Source of the DNA: Chrysomallon squamiferum
Lineage: Eukaryota; Mollusca; Gastropoda; Neomphalida; Peltospiridae
NCBI GenBank assembly: GCA_012295275.1
Contig: CM022679.1
Location: forward strand, 10,314,669 to 10,378,668
Direction of reading: 5' to 3'
Length of the DNA: 64,000 nt
Below, one piece after another: positions 12,356-24,569 of this stretch. The notes under the pieces were generated by a model. The model was given only the letters and a program-made list of their open reading frames with translations. It had not been told where the DNA came from and made no database searches. The position numbers and the translations under genes were made by a program. Positions within the stretch are counted from its first letter, which is position 1. The number at the start of each line of letters is the position of its first letter.

Positions 12356-12480
12356 AAAAAAAAAAAAAAAAAAAAAAAAAAAATGCATGATCTTTGTAGT
12401 TGTGGGAATTAAAGCAAAAATAATAATAATAAAAAAAAAAAAAAAAAAAAACCACCAAGAATATTTTCTTTTTTTTTTTT
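12356..12480. repeat. Poly(A) and poly(T) cluster
   Basis: An A-run of about 28 at 12356-12383, a second of about 18 at 12433-12450 after AAT repeats, and a T-run at 12470-12480. Confidence 0.9.
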
Positions 12481-13994
12481 AAATAAATTTCTCTAATGTT
12501 GCTGCTATATTTAGTAGCAAGAGATCTTTCTTATTCACTTTTGCCAAGACAAGAATGAGAGATCTTCTTCTGATATACTGCTGTTTTTTGTGGTTTTTTG
12601 GTAATGAATCACTGGCTATAATGTGAAAAATATTTTATTTAGCTTCAGGTTGAAAATGCATGGAACCACTAAAACATTTTTAGAGATTTTGTACAAAATA
12701 ATGTTTTGAAGGTCAAAACTGGATTTTTGATTTCACAGATTTTTTGCAGTTCCTGCTGATAATTTTTATCCCAGAATAAGAATCCTTTATTTTTCTCAAA
12801 TTATTTAAAAAAACCACACACACATTACCCACATCCCCCCAAAAAATAAAAATAAAAACAAATACAGACTTCTGAATAAATTAGGTCTCTTCAAAGTAGT
12901 CAGTGAGTCATTTCTATTGTCAAGAAACAGTTGCTGACCTTTTTGGACTTCAGAATAAAAAAAAAAACCGCAAAAACCAAAACAAACAAGAACGACTGTT
13001 AAAGTGTAAATACAACCATTGTTTCTCATTAAAAAAAAAAAAATCTCACTGACAGTTTCATAGATTTGTGCATCAACAATAATTCACAACAATTGGAAAT
13101 CCACAAAACTGCAGCTGAAACAAATTGGTTTTTGACAAGTAAGTGAAGCCACATGTTTCTGCATTGTAATGTTGCTGGTGAAAATCTGAGCCAGTTTTGA
13201 CTCTCACAGCTGTTGTTACCCTTTTTCACTAATTGCAAGATGTTTATTAACCATGGTTTACTCATCAAGCTAATATCCCTAGCCCATTTATATATATCTG
13301 ATATGCTCAGTTTGTGTATGGTATATGTATGATACAAGCATAATGCAAGTGCATTTGTTTTGTTTTTAAAATGAAATGAACATCTTTATTATCAGAACCA
13401 TAATTTACTAATATTGGTGTATTATTTGGATTAACTGAAATTTGAAAAAATCCTAATTCTTTTCATTATTTTCTGGTAGTTTTATGTAGAACGTGTGTTC
13501 AAATTACCAAAAAAACCAAAATAAACAACAACATCATAATTTTTATATTATTTATTTTTGTTAAGCTGAATTTGTATTAATTGAGATTTGGTCCAGTTAA
13601 GAAGAATGTATATTAACTGAAATAAGAAGAATACTAAATCTTGTTATTATTATTTGACCTTGTTAAGTAATAACAACTAATAATGAGGTAATCTGTATAG
13701 ATTATTTATTACTCATGCTTAGTAGTTCCTGGCATTTAATAACATGGTTAAATTAACAAAGACAAAACACATCCTTCTGCTGAAACTAATGAAGCAGGAT
13801 TTACCAAGGAAACAATTACAAGTTAATTTGTGATGTAATTTTGTTGTGCTGTGCATTCTTCAGTTTAGGTGGATTTTCAGATTATTAAGGTGGTTTGAAC
13901 TGTTTCACCTGTATACATCTACAGTTTACTTACATTACTGTAATAGAAAAGTGTGCAAATCAAAGATAAAAAGTTTAATACAAAAAAATAGGTG
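12481..13994. other. AT-rich non-coding, no gene seen
   Basis: The minus strand has a 102-codon open frame (13029-13337) of ordinary amino-acid composition ending in poly-phenylalanine. I recognise no domain and see no splice context. Nothing else stands out. Confidence 0.5.
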
Positions 13995-14006
13995 TACATT
14001 AAAAAG

Positions 14007-14088
14007 ACATACACATACACACACATATATGCACACACACTTATACATACATAAGTATACACAAACATACATACACACACACACACAT

Positions 14089-14133
<45 letters not shown>

Positions 14134-14155
14134 AGCACATATGCATGCACACATA
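14007..14155. repeat. Compound (CA)n / (TA)n microsatellite
   Basis: CA and CATA tracts followed by a clean (TA)n at about 14096-14121 and more TA/CA variants. Confidence 0.95.
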
Positions 14156-14547
14156 TTTCTAAACTCACTGTTTTACATCAAACCGTACACATGCACTTAT
14201 TTACTCATCTACTGAAATAACCAAGCTTTATTTATCATTAACACTCACCCACAGGCAACTACTCTGACATCACGCAGTTTAACACCCTATCTTTTAAATC
14301 ATTGCTCCCAAAACCGTTCTGGGCTTTCAAGAACTGCTTCACAGTCTCCCAAAGAGAAAATAAATAAAAGGAGAAGTATTAAAAATCCATAACAATGTCA
14401 TATACTAACTTCACAACAAGACACAGAACAACTCATTAGAACATTCAGTTGAAGGTGACATGGTACAGTTCAGTTAAAATGGTTGTCTGCTACTGTTGAA
14501 AGGAATGGCTTGGTACATGTAAAAAGGATAACATGGTACTTCTAAAG
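14156..14547. other. Non-coding, no gene seen
   Basis: Mixed-composition sequence without recognised features. Confidence 0.5.
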
Positions 14548-14800
14548 AGTTGGGTAATAACTCATGGTTAAAATGCAGGCCTGGGGCTTAACAGGTAACA
14601 GGATCAGTCCTCCAAAAAGTAACTGTTTTGCTGTGTCCATTTAAAACCAGTGCTGTAACGATTAAATTATCAAGGGCTTTGGTATGTACTGTATTGTCCT
14701 TTCTACAGGAAAATGCAGGTAAAAGATGCCTTGCTGCTGATTAATAAAAGTAAACCACTGAGTGATAGTAGCAGACTTCTGCTTTCTTACAACCATCACC
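14548..14800 (+). mobile_element. Near full-length but diverged molluscan tRNA-SINE
   Basis: This is the best-preserved head-to-core copy in the window. It has a tRNA-like head with an A-box-like TAACTCATGGTTAAAATGC, a B-box-like AGGATCAGTCC about 45 bases later, and an intermediate segment containing CCAGTGCTGTAACGATT. The conserved core follows: TCAAGGGCTTTGGTATGTAC, ATTGTCCTTTCTACAGG, AAAAGATGCCTTGCTGCTGA. The end AAGTAAACCACTGAGTGATAG corresponds to the agtagcccatgaagtggcg box. Many substitutions make it an inactive fossil. Confidence 0.85.
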
Positions 14801-14979
14801 ATACAAAACAATTTTTCTCATAAGAAGAGTAATTCTTGTTGTCATGGAAACAGATTTCATCTTTCATTATAATCAGCATTAGACAAACAATCACACTATT
14901 TCACTATAATAACTTTTAGTAATTAAAAGACAGTGACATACATACAGCTGAAACAAAAGATATTTATTTTTTCTTTTCC

Positions 14980-15260
14980 CAAAAAAACAATTTCTGCCGG
15001 CTTCCTGGGATTTGTTTTGACTGCTTTCAGTGTTTGTTATGTGAAGTAATGTAAAAACCAGACAGCGCTGTTACAGGGATTCTTTGCCTCATATCAATAC
15101 ACAGGAGGTATGGAAATTATCTTTCTTCTGGAAGTAATCAGCTGCCTTCCCCACCTGGTGAGTTTGAGTTAGGTGTGGAAACTCAGAATATTTCCCCGGT
15201 GTCTTAGGAGATAGAGGCATCAGCAGATTACAGTTATTTTGTTATGTGGAAAAAAAAAAA
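14980..15260. other. Higher-complexity island, possible conserved element
   Basis: Repeat-free, less AT-rich sequence containing CTGCCGGCTTCCTGGGA, CAGACAGCGCTG and CCCCACCTGGTGAG. No coding signature or RNA gene recognised. Regulatory potential is speculative. Confidence 0.3.
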
Positions 15261-15284
15261 AAACACCCATAGAACATGATGACA

Positions 15285-15665
15285 TATTTACTGCATCTGC
15301 AATGGTCTTGTGGTCATATGGAATACATTGATTTTTGCTGTATCTCCAATAGTTGGATTAATATAGCATTTTGGGGTGTTTAATCATTAAATTATCTCCA
15401 ACAGTTGAATGGTCAAAGAATGAGATAAATCCACTGTGTCTGCTACTTTCAATTCAGTGATTTCTTTTCTTTATCTCGAATGGTTACATGGTCACAGCAC
15501 TGCATGATATTTACCACAAATTTATCTATAGTGATTGCATGGTCATTGAATATGATAAACTTCACTGCATCTGCAGTAGTTACACAGTCACAGAAAGTCG
15601 TGTTATTTGTTATAAAAATAATCTGTAGTAGATGCATGGTCACAGCATTTGATAACCAGGACTAC
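15285..15665. repeat. Diverged tandem repeat, ~55-65 bp unit
   Basis: Phrases of the type CTGCATCTGCAATGGTC, TATCTCCAATAGTTGGAT, TATCTCCAACAGTTGAATGG, TATCTCGAATGGTTACATGG and CATCTGCAGTAGTTACACAG recur roughly every 60 bases. Each is followed by a TCACAG/TCAAAG plus ATGATAAA-type box. Open frames on both strands here are repeat translations. Confidence 0.65.
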
Positions 15666-15795
15666 AGTTCAGTTTAAAAATAAGAAATAAATGATGTACA
15701 GATGTTGTTTTCCTTGTTAGAATATTTACCATTAAAATTAGATTAACTGTTTACGTAGTGAAAGAACTGCTAGGTTATTCTATTTTAATCATAGT

Positions 15796-15798
<3 letters not shown>

Positions 15799-15838
<40 letters not shown>
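15799..15838. repeat. (CA)n microsatellite
   Basis: Uninterrupted CA, about 20 units. Confidence 0.97.
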
Positions 15839-15973
15839 GACAATTTTAACCTCTACAGAAACAGATACCATTTTATTTACCTTTAGACTGTAATTTATTT
15901 ATGGGAACCAGTGAAACTTACAATGACATTTTGAAAATAAAGATAGTAAACAAACAAGCAAACAATCAATCAA

Positions 15974-16073
15974 ATAAATAAATAAATAAATAAAATCAAA
16001 ATATCCTGCCAGGAGAAAATAAAGTTTCAGGTTTTTGGCAGACAGACAAAAAAAAAAAAAAAAAAAAAAAAAT
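15974..16073. repeat. (AAAT)n and poly(A)
   Basis: A short AAAT run at 15974-15994 and an A-run of about 24 at 16049-16073. Confidence 0.85.
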
Positions 16074-16129
16074 GGCAGACTCTTTCTTGACAAATAATTA
16101 ATAACACTTTTTTGTCTGTTTAGTTGTCA

Positions 16130-16460
16130 AAACACTTGTATCGACAGCAGTTAGTTATGGCAGCCAACAAAACAGACATTTTTTATTTTATTTTATCTGT
16201 TGACATGACCATTCTGAATGGAGATGCCACATTAAACGATGCACTCCAATCAGATCCATAATTCTGATGGCTTATTGATTGGGAACCAGAAAAAGAAACA
16301 AATTGTATAGAAGGGAACTTGGAACTAAACTGTATGACGTCAATGCATTGTTTAGAAAAATGATTTGATCCTCTTTTAAGAAGTCTCAGACTGTACTAGC
16401 TTTGCCTGGTCTGGTGAGAGCAGCAGCTACGAAGGCAATCTTTATGAATGTCTGGACAAG
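16130..16460. other. Higher-complexity island containing a CRE
   Basis: Repeat-free stretch with CpG, including TTAAACGATGCACTCCAATC and GAGCAGCAGCTACGAAGGC and a palindromic TGACGTCA at 16335-16342. No open frame of note. Candidate intronic regulatory element. Confidence 0.35.
16335..16342. promoter_or_regulatory. Palindromic CRE (TGACGTCA)
   Basis: Exact match to the full cAMP-response element bound by CREB/ATF-type bZIP factors. Presence of the motif does not show function. Confidence 0.4.
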
Positions 16461-16596
16461 CAAAACACATTGTAAACAATAACTTACATTGATCTTAACG
16501 TTAATAAATACAAAAGTTTGTGCAGTTCTGGAGATGAAAGTAAAAAATGAAGGGAAAAGAACAGCAGTGGTTGATTATAACAGTATATTACAGCAT

Positions 16597-16597
<1 letters not shown>

Positions 16598-16689
<92 letters not shown>
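16598..16689. repeat. (CA)n microsatellite, ~46 units
   Basis: About 92 bases of uninterrupted CA, one of the two longest clean CA tracts in the window. Confidence 0.98.
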
Positions 16690-16692
<3 letters not shown>

Positions 16693-18229
16693 TATTTACA
16701 GTCTTTTGGTTTCCTTTTCTGAAACAAACTGAATAATGGTTTTAGACTACACTAAACTGAAATATTAAAAAATTCTAAGAAATACAAAAGTAAACCCACA
16801 TTACAGTACCATAAAATTCATTCTGAGAATTGAGATATTAAATTTCAAAAATTAAGAAATATAAGTTTCTTATTATCTAGATCAGTCTTGTATATAGCAA
16901 CATGTATTCTAAACTTTTCCTTTTACGAAACACTTGAAAACACACTGTTTTTCCATTTCTTCTTTTCTATGTTTCTCCTTTTTTCTGTTTCTCTTTCTAA
17001 TTTACTCACTGACTCATTCATTTATTCACTCAATCATTAAACAAACATAATAAGAATCTTTTAAAAAAAAATAAAGTAATGCTTGAACAACATAAAATTT
17101 AGTTATACCAACATTTTCTTTCAAACTTAACCAATCGTAAGTTCTTTTTAATCCAAACTGATAATATAGTCCAAAAAAAATTGTTTTCGCATCTTTAGCA
17201 ACTCTACTGACATTTTTTGGTTCTGTTTAAGTTCAGCTATCTCGTGTTCTTTTTACTTCATTTTCAAGCTAATTACTCCAGTTCCAAACCTGCTCGAAAA
17301 TGACATTTTACAGGTATGCAAAGGTAAACACCAATACACAACTGGATTTTTATTTCCACTCATACTGGAGCCAGATCCACATTCCCACCTGAGGAAATGA
17401 AGCCAATTTAATCTAATCTTCTGCAGTGTCTGTTTTGACATCTTTGTAAAAAAATATAAATTGTGGTTTGACACTCTGTCATAAATAACTTAAATATTTT
17501 CACTCGAATACATCACATTTTGTACCCAAACAAAATACTCCATACCTTTGATTATATTGATTAACTTGCTATTTTTGCATCACTGGGTAACCAACTGATT
17601 TAGAAAGAATTTAATCATGTGGATGGTTTAAAAAAAAAATATATATGTATGTATTCTTTAATCAACATCAATGGTGGATAATTGAAAAAAAAAAAAAAAA
17701 AATATAGAAAAAATAAAGATACACAAATTAAATAATAATAAGAAAAATTTTTTTAGTAAAAAAGTTTTAAATAACATGGCCATTGTTATTATTGAAAAAA
17801 CTTTTGTTTTACACATTCAAATGACAATCAGAATGAAGTGTTAGTTATAAAAAAACAAATACCGCTAAATTTTCTAATTTAAAAAAATAAAAAGAAGCAA
17901 AAAAAAATCAAAAACAAAAACAAAAACAAAAAACCACCAACTACATTCCAAGGTAAAAAGAAATCAAGAAAGACATAAAAATCATTTCTAATTAGGTTGA
18001 TTTGTTCAGTGTTTGCTGGAAATAACAGTAATGAGCCATTATTAAGTTTAGTTTTTACAACTATCTTCAGTAAACAGAATGAGACCATTACCAGCCGACC
18101 TCTGACAAAACCACTTTGTTTTCAGAGCCGTATTGACATATGGCTTCATACAAATACATCAGTGCTTTTGGAATATTCTGGATTGTCAAACTCTATTAGT
18201 CTAGTGCTCTCACTTCTCTGTATGTAGAA
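16690..18229. other. AT-rich non-coding, no gene seen
   Basis: A-runs near 17684-17701 and 17879-17935. No recognised exon, RNA gene or element. Confidence 0.55.
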
Positions 18230-18232
18230 ATC

Positions 18233-18440
18233 TTTCTCTCTCTCTCTCTCTTTCATTTTACTCTCATATTTTTCTCTCTTTCCATTTGATTCTTACTTTC
18301 TTTCTTTCTTTCTTTCCATCATCTTCTATCTTTCATTTCCATTTTGTCTTTCTCTCTTGCTTATCATTTCATTTGCTCATTTGCTGCATCTTCCTCTCTC
18401 TCCATCTTTTTTTTCTCGTATCTCTCAGTCACTTTCTAAA
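18233..18440. repeat. Pyrimidine-rich (CT)n/(CTTT)n region
   Basis: A (CT)n run at 18233-18252, (TTTC)n at 18297-18316 and further pyrimidine-biased sequence. Confidence 0.85.
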
Positions 18441-19152
18441 TAATCATAATCAAATAAAGACCAAAGAAATCTAATTAAGTCAGCAGTACTATGTTTGATT
18501 TCAGCCATTGTGGCAGATCTGGCTTTGGCACAGAGATGTTAACCAAACAGGACTTATGCCCCACTTGTGGATTAGAATTTCATGAGGTCACAACTCCCCT
18601 TAATACTCACAAAACAGGATATAAAAAAAAAAAAAAAAAAAAAAAACTTGTTGTGGAAACATACACTAATGGTGTTAGGTTTTAAACTTAGATTTGTATA
18701 CAGGAGGAACAGTGAATCTATAATTATCATGTCTGAAAATCTGTGTTTTCAATGTCAATGGCTTTTTGATGAGACAATGAAAAGAAAAACATTTACCCAT
18801 GGACATGAGTGTTTTTCTCCACAACAGTAGGTCTCTAGGACTATTTACTTAGTATTGCATGAAGGTTATTATCATTTCTACCAATTAAATAGGAAATTTG
18901 AGAGATCTGGACACGTGATATATTAGTCCTGTGTTTGTGACATTATAGTCATAATACAGAGAGATGTTGGATTTGGGAATTTGGTCAAGAATGCATAAAA
19001 GATATCTTAAAATTATGTTGCTTGTATAGGTAAACTTTTAAAAGGTTTCAGTGTATGTGTTTATCTGATAGACATATTTTTGCATTTATGAATGTTAATA
19101 TTGATTTTCTTTTTGATTCTTTTCTTTCTCTTTTTCTCACTTGCTCTATATA
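18441..19152. other. Non-coding, no gene seen
   Basis: The plus-strand frame from 18491 contains a CxxC motif (CPTCGLEFHE) but soon runs into the poly(A) tract at 18630-18646. I recognise no zinc-binding domain family and consider it chance. Confidence 0.45.
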
Positions 19153-19273
<121 letters not shown>

Positions 19274-19387
19274 ATCCATTCACACAGACCAAACAAATAG
19301 ACTTATTCTTTCACTATACTAAACTAAATGTATTGCAACAGCTAAAACTGTTTTTACTTACCTAATTTGGAAAACATCTAATACATT

Positions 19388-19516
19388 AAAAAAAAAAAAA
19401 AAAATCTTAAAATAAAAGAGTGGCCCCCCCTTATAGATTTTTACTAAAATTGAAAGCAAATTTGACAGTAGAATCTATAGCTTTTTTAAGCTTTGAATAA
19501 CTGCAATTGTGAGAAA

Positions 19517-19548
<32 letters not shown>
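19388..19548. repeat. Poly(A) and poly(T) runs
   Basis: An A-run at 19388-19404, a C-run near 19424-19430 and a T-run of about 29 at 19520-19548. Confidence 0.9.
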
Positions 19549-19554
<6 letters not shown>

Positions 19555-20039
19555 GGAAATTGATCCTTTGGCTTATGTATTGAGTAAATTTGATATGCCT
19601 GCAATTAAATTGCAACTAATTGCTGAAATATGAATCTGCTAAGCTTTGGATTAAGTCCTAAAAAGCACAAACAAATGTCATAGACCAAAAGTAGCTAATT
19701 AAATGACAATGTGAGACATTAAATGATCTTATGGGCCATTACTCTTTTTTTATTACCTGCCAGAGTTAAATTATATCAAGGTATGTAATTAGACCTGTAG
19801 CTCTTTTCAGGTAATACAAATAAAAATAAATAAGGAATGAAATAAAATTTTTTTTATATATATTTAAAAATATAAAGAAAACCAATATGATCAGTAATAG
19901 TAAGATTATTAAAGTTTCAAATAAATGGATTAATTTATGAATGATTATTTGTTTAATATAGTAAGGTATCTTAATGTTATTAGGTGACAAGTTTAAAGAG
20001 TTATTTTTATTATTATGTCTTTTAAATGAAAGCTGCATT

Positions 20040-20165
20040 GTGGCTTTTCTTACTAATTAGCAGTTAGAAATCTTTTATATGCACCTTTCCATGGACAGGG
20101 AAACACATACTGAAGTATTTGTTAAATCAGTTATGGAGCACTGACTAGAACAGGAAATAGGTTAA
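20040..20165 (-). mobile_element. Diverged molluscan tRNA-SINE, core and part of mid-region
   Basis: Complement of the SINE on the plus strand: TTACTAATTAGCAG, AATCTTTTATATGCACCTTT, CCATGGACAGGG, AAACACATACTGAAGTAT, then GTTATGGAGCACTGACTAGA and ACAGGAAATAG. The last segment corresponds to the consensus gtgcactggctggaacgagaaatag, so this copy keeps more of the mid-region than most. The tRNA head is absent. Confidence 0.88.
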
Positions 20166-20241
20166 TATCTTACTAAAGTATGTTGTAATACTTGGTTTGT
20201 AGATTAAAAGAAACAGATATGTCGGTTTGAATCTATGCATT

Positions 20242-20242
<1 letters not shown>

Positions 20243-20272
<30 letters not shown>

Positions 20273-20286
20273 CTGTGTTTGTGTTA
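20243..20286. repeat. (TG)n microsatellite
   Basis: TG run with one TC interruption. Confidence 0.95.
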
Positions 20287-20436
20287 GTTTATATTATATA
20301 TTATACACAAAAACACAGGCATACATACATTCATGTATGTGTCTGTATAAAATGGTCATAATTCACTATCAACATTCATAGTTATCTATCACTTAGTTTC
20401 TCATTCTCCAGTACCAGTATATATGGTCCCAGAGAA

Positions 20437-20708
20437 AATATATATACATATTTATGTATGTATGTATGTATATATATGTATGTGTGTGTGTAAATATATA
20501 TATACACACACACACACATACATACATACATGTGTGTATGTGTGTGTATGTGTGTGTATGTATATGTGTGTGTGTATATATGTATGTAAGTGTGTATGTG
20601 TGTGTTTATGTGTATGTATGTATGTGTGTGTGTATATGTATGTGTATGTGTATATGTGTGTATGTATGTATGTGTGTGTGTCTGTGTGTGTGTGTGTCTG
20701 TGTGTGTA
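20437..20708. repeat. Compound TA/TG/TATG microsatellite
   Basis: About 270 bases of (TATG)n, (TG)n, (TA)n and a short (CA)n segment. The 91-133 codon frames on both strands are repeat translations (CVCV or THTH). Confidence 0.95.
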
Positions 20709-20834
20709 AAACTAAAGATATTATCACCTCCAGCTACAGATGAGAACACAGTGTGTAAGATTAGACTGTTATTAGAGAAAAGAAACAATTTCACAGAGCC
20801 CTGGGACACGGCTGTTAATATGTACATCCTGTGG

Positions 20835-20985
20835 GTGAAGCGCACACATCTTTGAAAGTGATATTATTAAAAAACTGCTGCCAGCGTTTTCACCAGTGTG
20901 TATTTTGGACAGTGATACGTTTTTGAAAATGACATTATTAAATAGTGCTTGGAGCAGTTTCACTGTGGCAGTGTTATGAAATTCT
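20835..20985. repeat. Diverged ~75-bp tandem duplication
   Basis: CTTTGAAAGTGATATTATTA ... GTTTTCACCAGTGTG (from about 20849) is repeated as TTTTGAAAATGACATTATTA ... GTTTCACTGTGGCAGTG (from about 20921). Confidence 0.6.
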
Positions 20986-21135
20986 TAACTGTGCTTATTA
21001 TGGTGTAACACGGAGTGAAGTGAATCCGAAAATATCAGAAGTTTAAAAATATTTTTCAAAATTTAGCCTTTCGTGGACTTATATTTAACTTTCTTTGAAA
21101 TATCTCGTTTAACTATGCTATTCTTAACTATTGCA

Positions 21136-21192
21136 ATTTAGATATCTATATATATATATTTGATAAGACTATATATAGATATATTTAAATTG
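21136..21192. repeat. AT-rich imperfect palindrome
   Basis: AATTTAGATATCTATATATA and its near reverse complement TATATAGATATATTTAAATT flank a short spacer. It could extrude as a cruciform. Probably simple AT repeat. Confidence 0.5.
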
Positions 21193-21224
21193 TTATCCAT
21201 TTACTCTGAACTTTTTCCATTACT

Positions 21225-21340
21225 ACTACTACAATTATTACTACTACTACTACTACTACAATTATTACTACTACTACTATCATTATCATCATCATCAGTT
21301 TTATTATCATCATAATTATTACTAAATTCATTCATTCATT
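21225..21340. repeat. (TAC)n/(ATT)n/(ATC)n trinucleotide region
   Basis: Mixed trinucleotide repeats, with TACTAC and TCATCA runs. Confidence 0.9.
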
Positions 21341-23300
21341 TATTTTTTCATGAAAAACAAGTCATACTAAATTCGTTAACTTCAACATCTAAATATCACA
21401 AATTGTCCAAGATGGAGGTTAAAACAAAAGGTTTTCATATCACTAATACCACAAAAAAAAAAAAAAAAAAAATAAGCCTGCCGGAAATCAGTCCATGATG
21501 TCTTGTTCATCAACATGATCAAGATACACCTTGTGATTTAGGTCAGAAGAAGAAGAAGAAGAAAAGGAAAATTGATTATATTGAAAAGGTCATCATTCTA
21601 GCATTAAACAGAGGTGAACAAAAAAATGTATTAAAAATCTGGAAACTTTTGTGACAAATGATAAATGTTGAATGCAGCTTTCAGCACATCTGTGTAAGAC
21701 AATCTGATAATTAAGCTGTTTGATTTTAAATTTTTTTTTTCTTTTTTCTATTTATTCAAAAAAATAACAAAAAAACAATAACAACAGAAATAAAAATAAA
21801 CCAAAAGGTTAATGGTCTTAAAGTATGGCAGATTTGAAAAAAAGTATTTCAGATAAACATAGTGATTTGAAAACTGATAAACAAATTTGTTTTTAGTTAA
21901 TGGTACGAACTAACAGCCTGTAATAATAAAAAAAAAAAATGTATGCTTGCAAATCATTGTCTTGTTGATAAATCTTCCAACCAAACATTTCTAATAATAA
22001 AGTTTGACAACAAAAGAACAAATACCTGAAGTTGCAAGAAGAATGACATTATTTTTTGTTTTTGTTAATTTGTGCTCAAAGAAAGACACAAAATCCTCTT
22101 ATAAACTGATAACACCACATCGGAGCATTGAATTACTCAGTCTATCATGAATTTTTTTCACAATTCTATTTACAAAAATTAATGCTGATATAAAAATAAT
22201 AAATTTCAGCTCTGATATGATTATTTTTATCATTATTATAATTTTATTTTTATTAGCAAACATTGGTTACAAAAAAAATGAAAGACTGTGACTTGAAAAT
22301 ATAAAAAATACATAGGCTGTTTGTTCAAACTGACCCATTATAATTATACAAACCTGTATTTTAATAATGATGGATGACTAAAAATGCCATCACTGCTACT
22401 GCTGCAGATAACATTTCCACAAAGTCATTCCATCTTAACATGCTGAATGACATGTAGGCTGGAAAATTGTAGTAATTAAATGTTTTACTCTGAAAATTGC
22501 TACGGCCATTAAATATTTTACAGTCACAGATTCCTAGCTGGATGATAATCTTTCAAAGATATTACTCGATCCAAGATGTCAGGCTTTTAGAACTGAACTG
22601 ATAGTTTTATGAAAGAGAAAAGAAAAAAGATAATCAAATTTTTATCTTTTTTTTTTTTCAACACCTCATCTTTTTGCATTTTGTCGAGCTCACAGTATGG
22701 TAACATTGTGGTTGGTTTCAAGTGTTCGTTATTGTATGATCCATATATAGATGGATGTTTCCGTGTATGTGTGTGTAAATGTATGTATGAGTGAATGTGT
22801 GGGTGGTCACATGAGTGGGTGTGTATGTAGATGTCAGACACTGCTGACAAAATATGGCACCCCTTCGCCTATATTCCATAAACAGATGACATTACCATTC
22901 AGCCACAAAGACAACCTCAAAAAAAAAAAATATTGTTCAGTAATCGATAGAAATCATCACTTAACAGTTCTTTTGTCTGTCTTTTATTTTTTTGTGTATC
23001 ATTTTAGTTTTGTGGAAAAACCTATCTCTGGCAAGATATGCATATTAGTTATGAATATTCTCTGTTTTATGTTCCTGTGATTAGAAACAGTGAGAACAAA
23101 ATTCGCGTGTAAATAATTAATCACGAACTGTAACAGTAGTAATAAGATATGAGAAAAGTGGAAATGGCTGCATATAAACTGATGTGGTGTTTCATTCATC
23201 ATAATTTGAAGTATCCATTTCTGCAATATTCCTATTGGTCAAAATGTCACAGAAAGCAATCTGTTGAAGAAAGAGCTTTTACAAAGAGATAGAAGGGATA
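21341..23300. other. AT-rich non-coding, no gene seen
   Basis: Contains a poly(A) at about 21453-21471, GAA repeats at 21547-21562 and a short TG/GTAT segment near 22765-22800. No gene or element recognised. Confidence 0.55.
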
Positions 23301-23345
23301 AAAAAAAAAAAAAAAAAAAAAAAAACAAAAAAAACAACAAAAAAC
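23301..23345. repeat. Poly(A) tract
   Basis: A-run of about 25 followed by CA3-6 variants. Confidence 0.95.
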
Positions 23346-23845
23346 GAGAATTTACCCAAAACTCCAAAAAGTGAACAAGAATATCCATCACATTTATCTG
23401 AAATTGCTGTGTAGTAATAAGCTGTGAATCCCTGGTATCCGCTGTAAAAGAAACCTTTTGCAGTAAAACATGTCACAGGAAGCAAATCAAATTTCCATTC
23501 CATGTCTGTGAGATAAAACTTATAAAGCACCCCAAAGAATGATTAATGAAGTTTGCCTAAGAAGATTGTTATAACACTGCAAAGTTTATTTGTGCAGAAA
23601 AGCCATATTTTGATCAATGGTATTACAGATAAGGTGTGTGGCTAAAAAAATTAAAAAAAAAAAATGTAACAAAAACCCCCACAAAACCCCCAAATTTATC
23701 TTCATGTTTTTGTCTGGAGTTTATTGGAGGGATTTTTTTTTTACTAATTTAAAATAAATAAGGCTTTATGTTTATTACAAAAAAGAAAGGAAATTGGAAT
23801 TCACTTTTAGAAATCTTGTACACTAATTTTGTTAGATGTATGCAC
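23346..23845. other. AT-rich non-coding, no gene seen
   Basis: No features recognised apart from short homopolymers. Confidence 0.5.
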
Positions 23846-23861
23846 AGACACACACACACAT

Positions 23862-23896
<35 letters not shown>

Positions 23897-23916
23897 CATA
23901 CACACACAGACACACA
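23846..23916. repeat. (CA)n microsatellite, interrupted
   Basis: CA runs with TG, TA and GA interruptions. Confidence 0.95.
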
Positions 23917-24064
23917 TATATTAAAATATACATATGTAAAATCACAGACACACTCAATGACAGTGACTGATACATTCACACTTATATGACTGTAATTCTG
24001 TACTTATTAATAAACACACAGGCATGCAACTTCATCCTATTATTTATACATGGATCTATTAATT

Positions 24065-24195
24065 AAAATTAAAAAAAACATTAATAAATAAATAAAATAA
24101 AAAAATAAATAAAAAAAATAAAATAAAATAAACAAACAAAATCTAAAACAAAACTAAAACAAAACTACAAAAAAAACAGAAAAAAAAAAAAAAAT
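24065..24195. repeat. A-rich low-complexity region
   Basis: AAAT, AAAC and poly(A) elements. Confidence 0.85.
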
Positions 24196-24279
24196 CATCT
24201 GTCAGGATTTGATCTCATAATCTTTTTCTTTCCCAAAACATCTTTTAATCACGCACACGTTCAATAACAGCTCACTCAT

Positions 24280-24500
24280 TTTGTTTCTAATTAGCTGTCT
24301 TTTCACACAGTACCATATAACCCGGCTTACCAGAGGGATGCATGGCTGAGAATATTACCTTAACAAGGTGTACAATCTGATGACAGTAATAAGGCCCCTG
24401 GTGTACATCAATTCCCACTTTTGTAATAAGCTGAGAGATAATGAGTTTCAGGATTAACAAGTCAAGTCGGGGAAATTTCAGGTGAAAAACCATCCGGATA
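24280..24500. other. Higher-complexity island, no gene seen
   Basis: Repeat-free with better base balance than its surroundings (CATATAACCCGGCTTACCAG). The minus strand is open for 68 codons here, but no domain is recognised and no consensus splice context was identified. Candidate conserved element only. Confidence 0.3.
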
Positions 24501-24569
24501 TTTTTTATTTTTATTTAAGATAACCTGTAATGTTTCAGTATGTCTGTTTTATATGGCAATATCTTGTGG

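Noticed and set aside
13846-14220. 124-codon plus-strand frame
   Set aside because: Central half is His/Thr/Tyr/Ile from CA and TA repeats; the flanks have no domain.
18491-18640. Possible zinc-finger fragment (CPTCGLEFHE)
   Set aside because: Only one CxxC, no paired ligands in the right spacing, and the frame runs into poly(A).
20423-20855. Cys/Val/Tyr-rich open frames of 91-133 codons
   Set aside because: Translations of TG/TA microsatellites in several frames and both strands.
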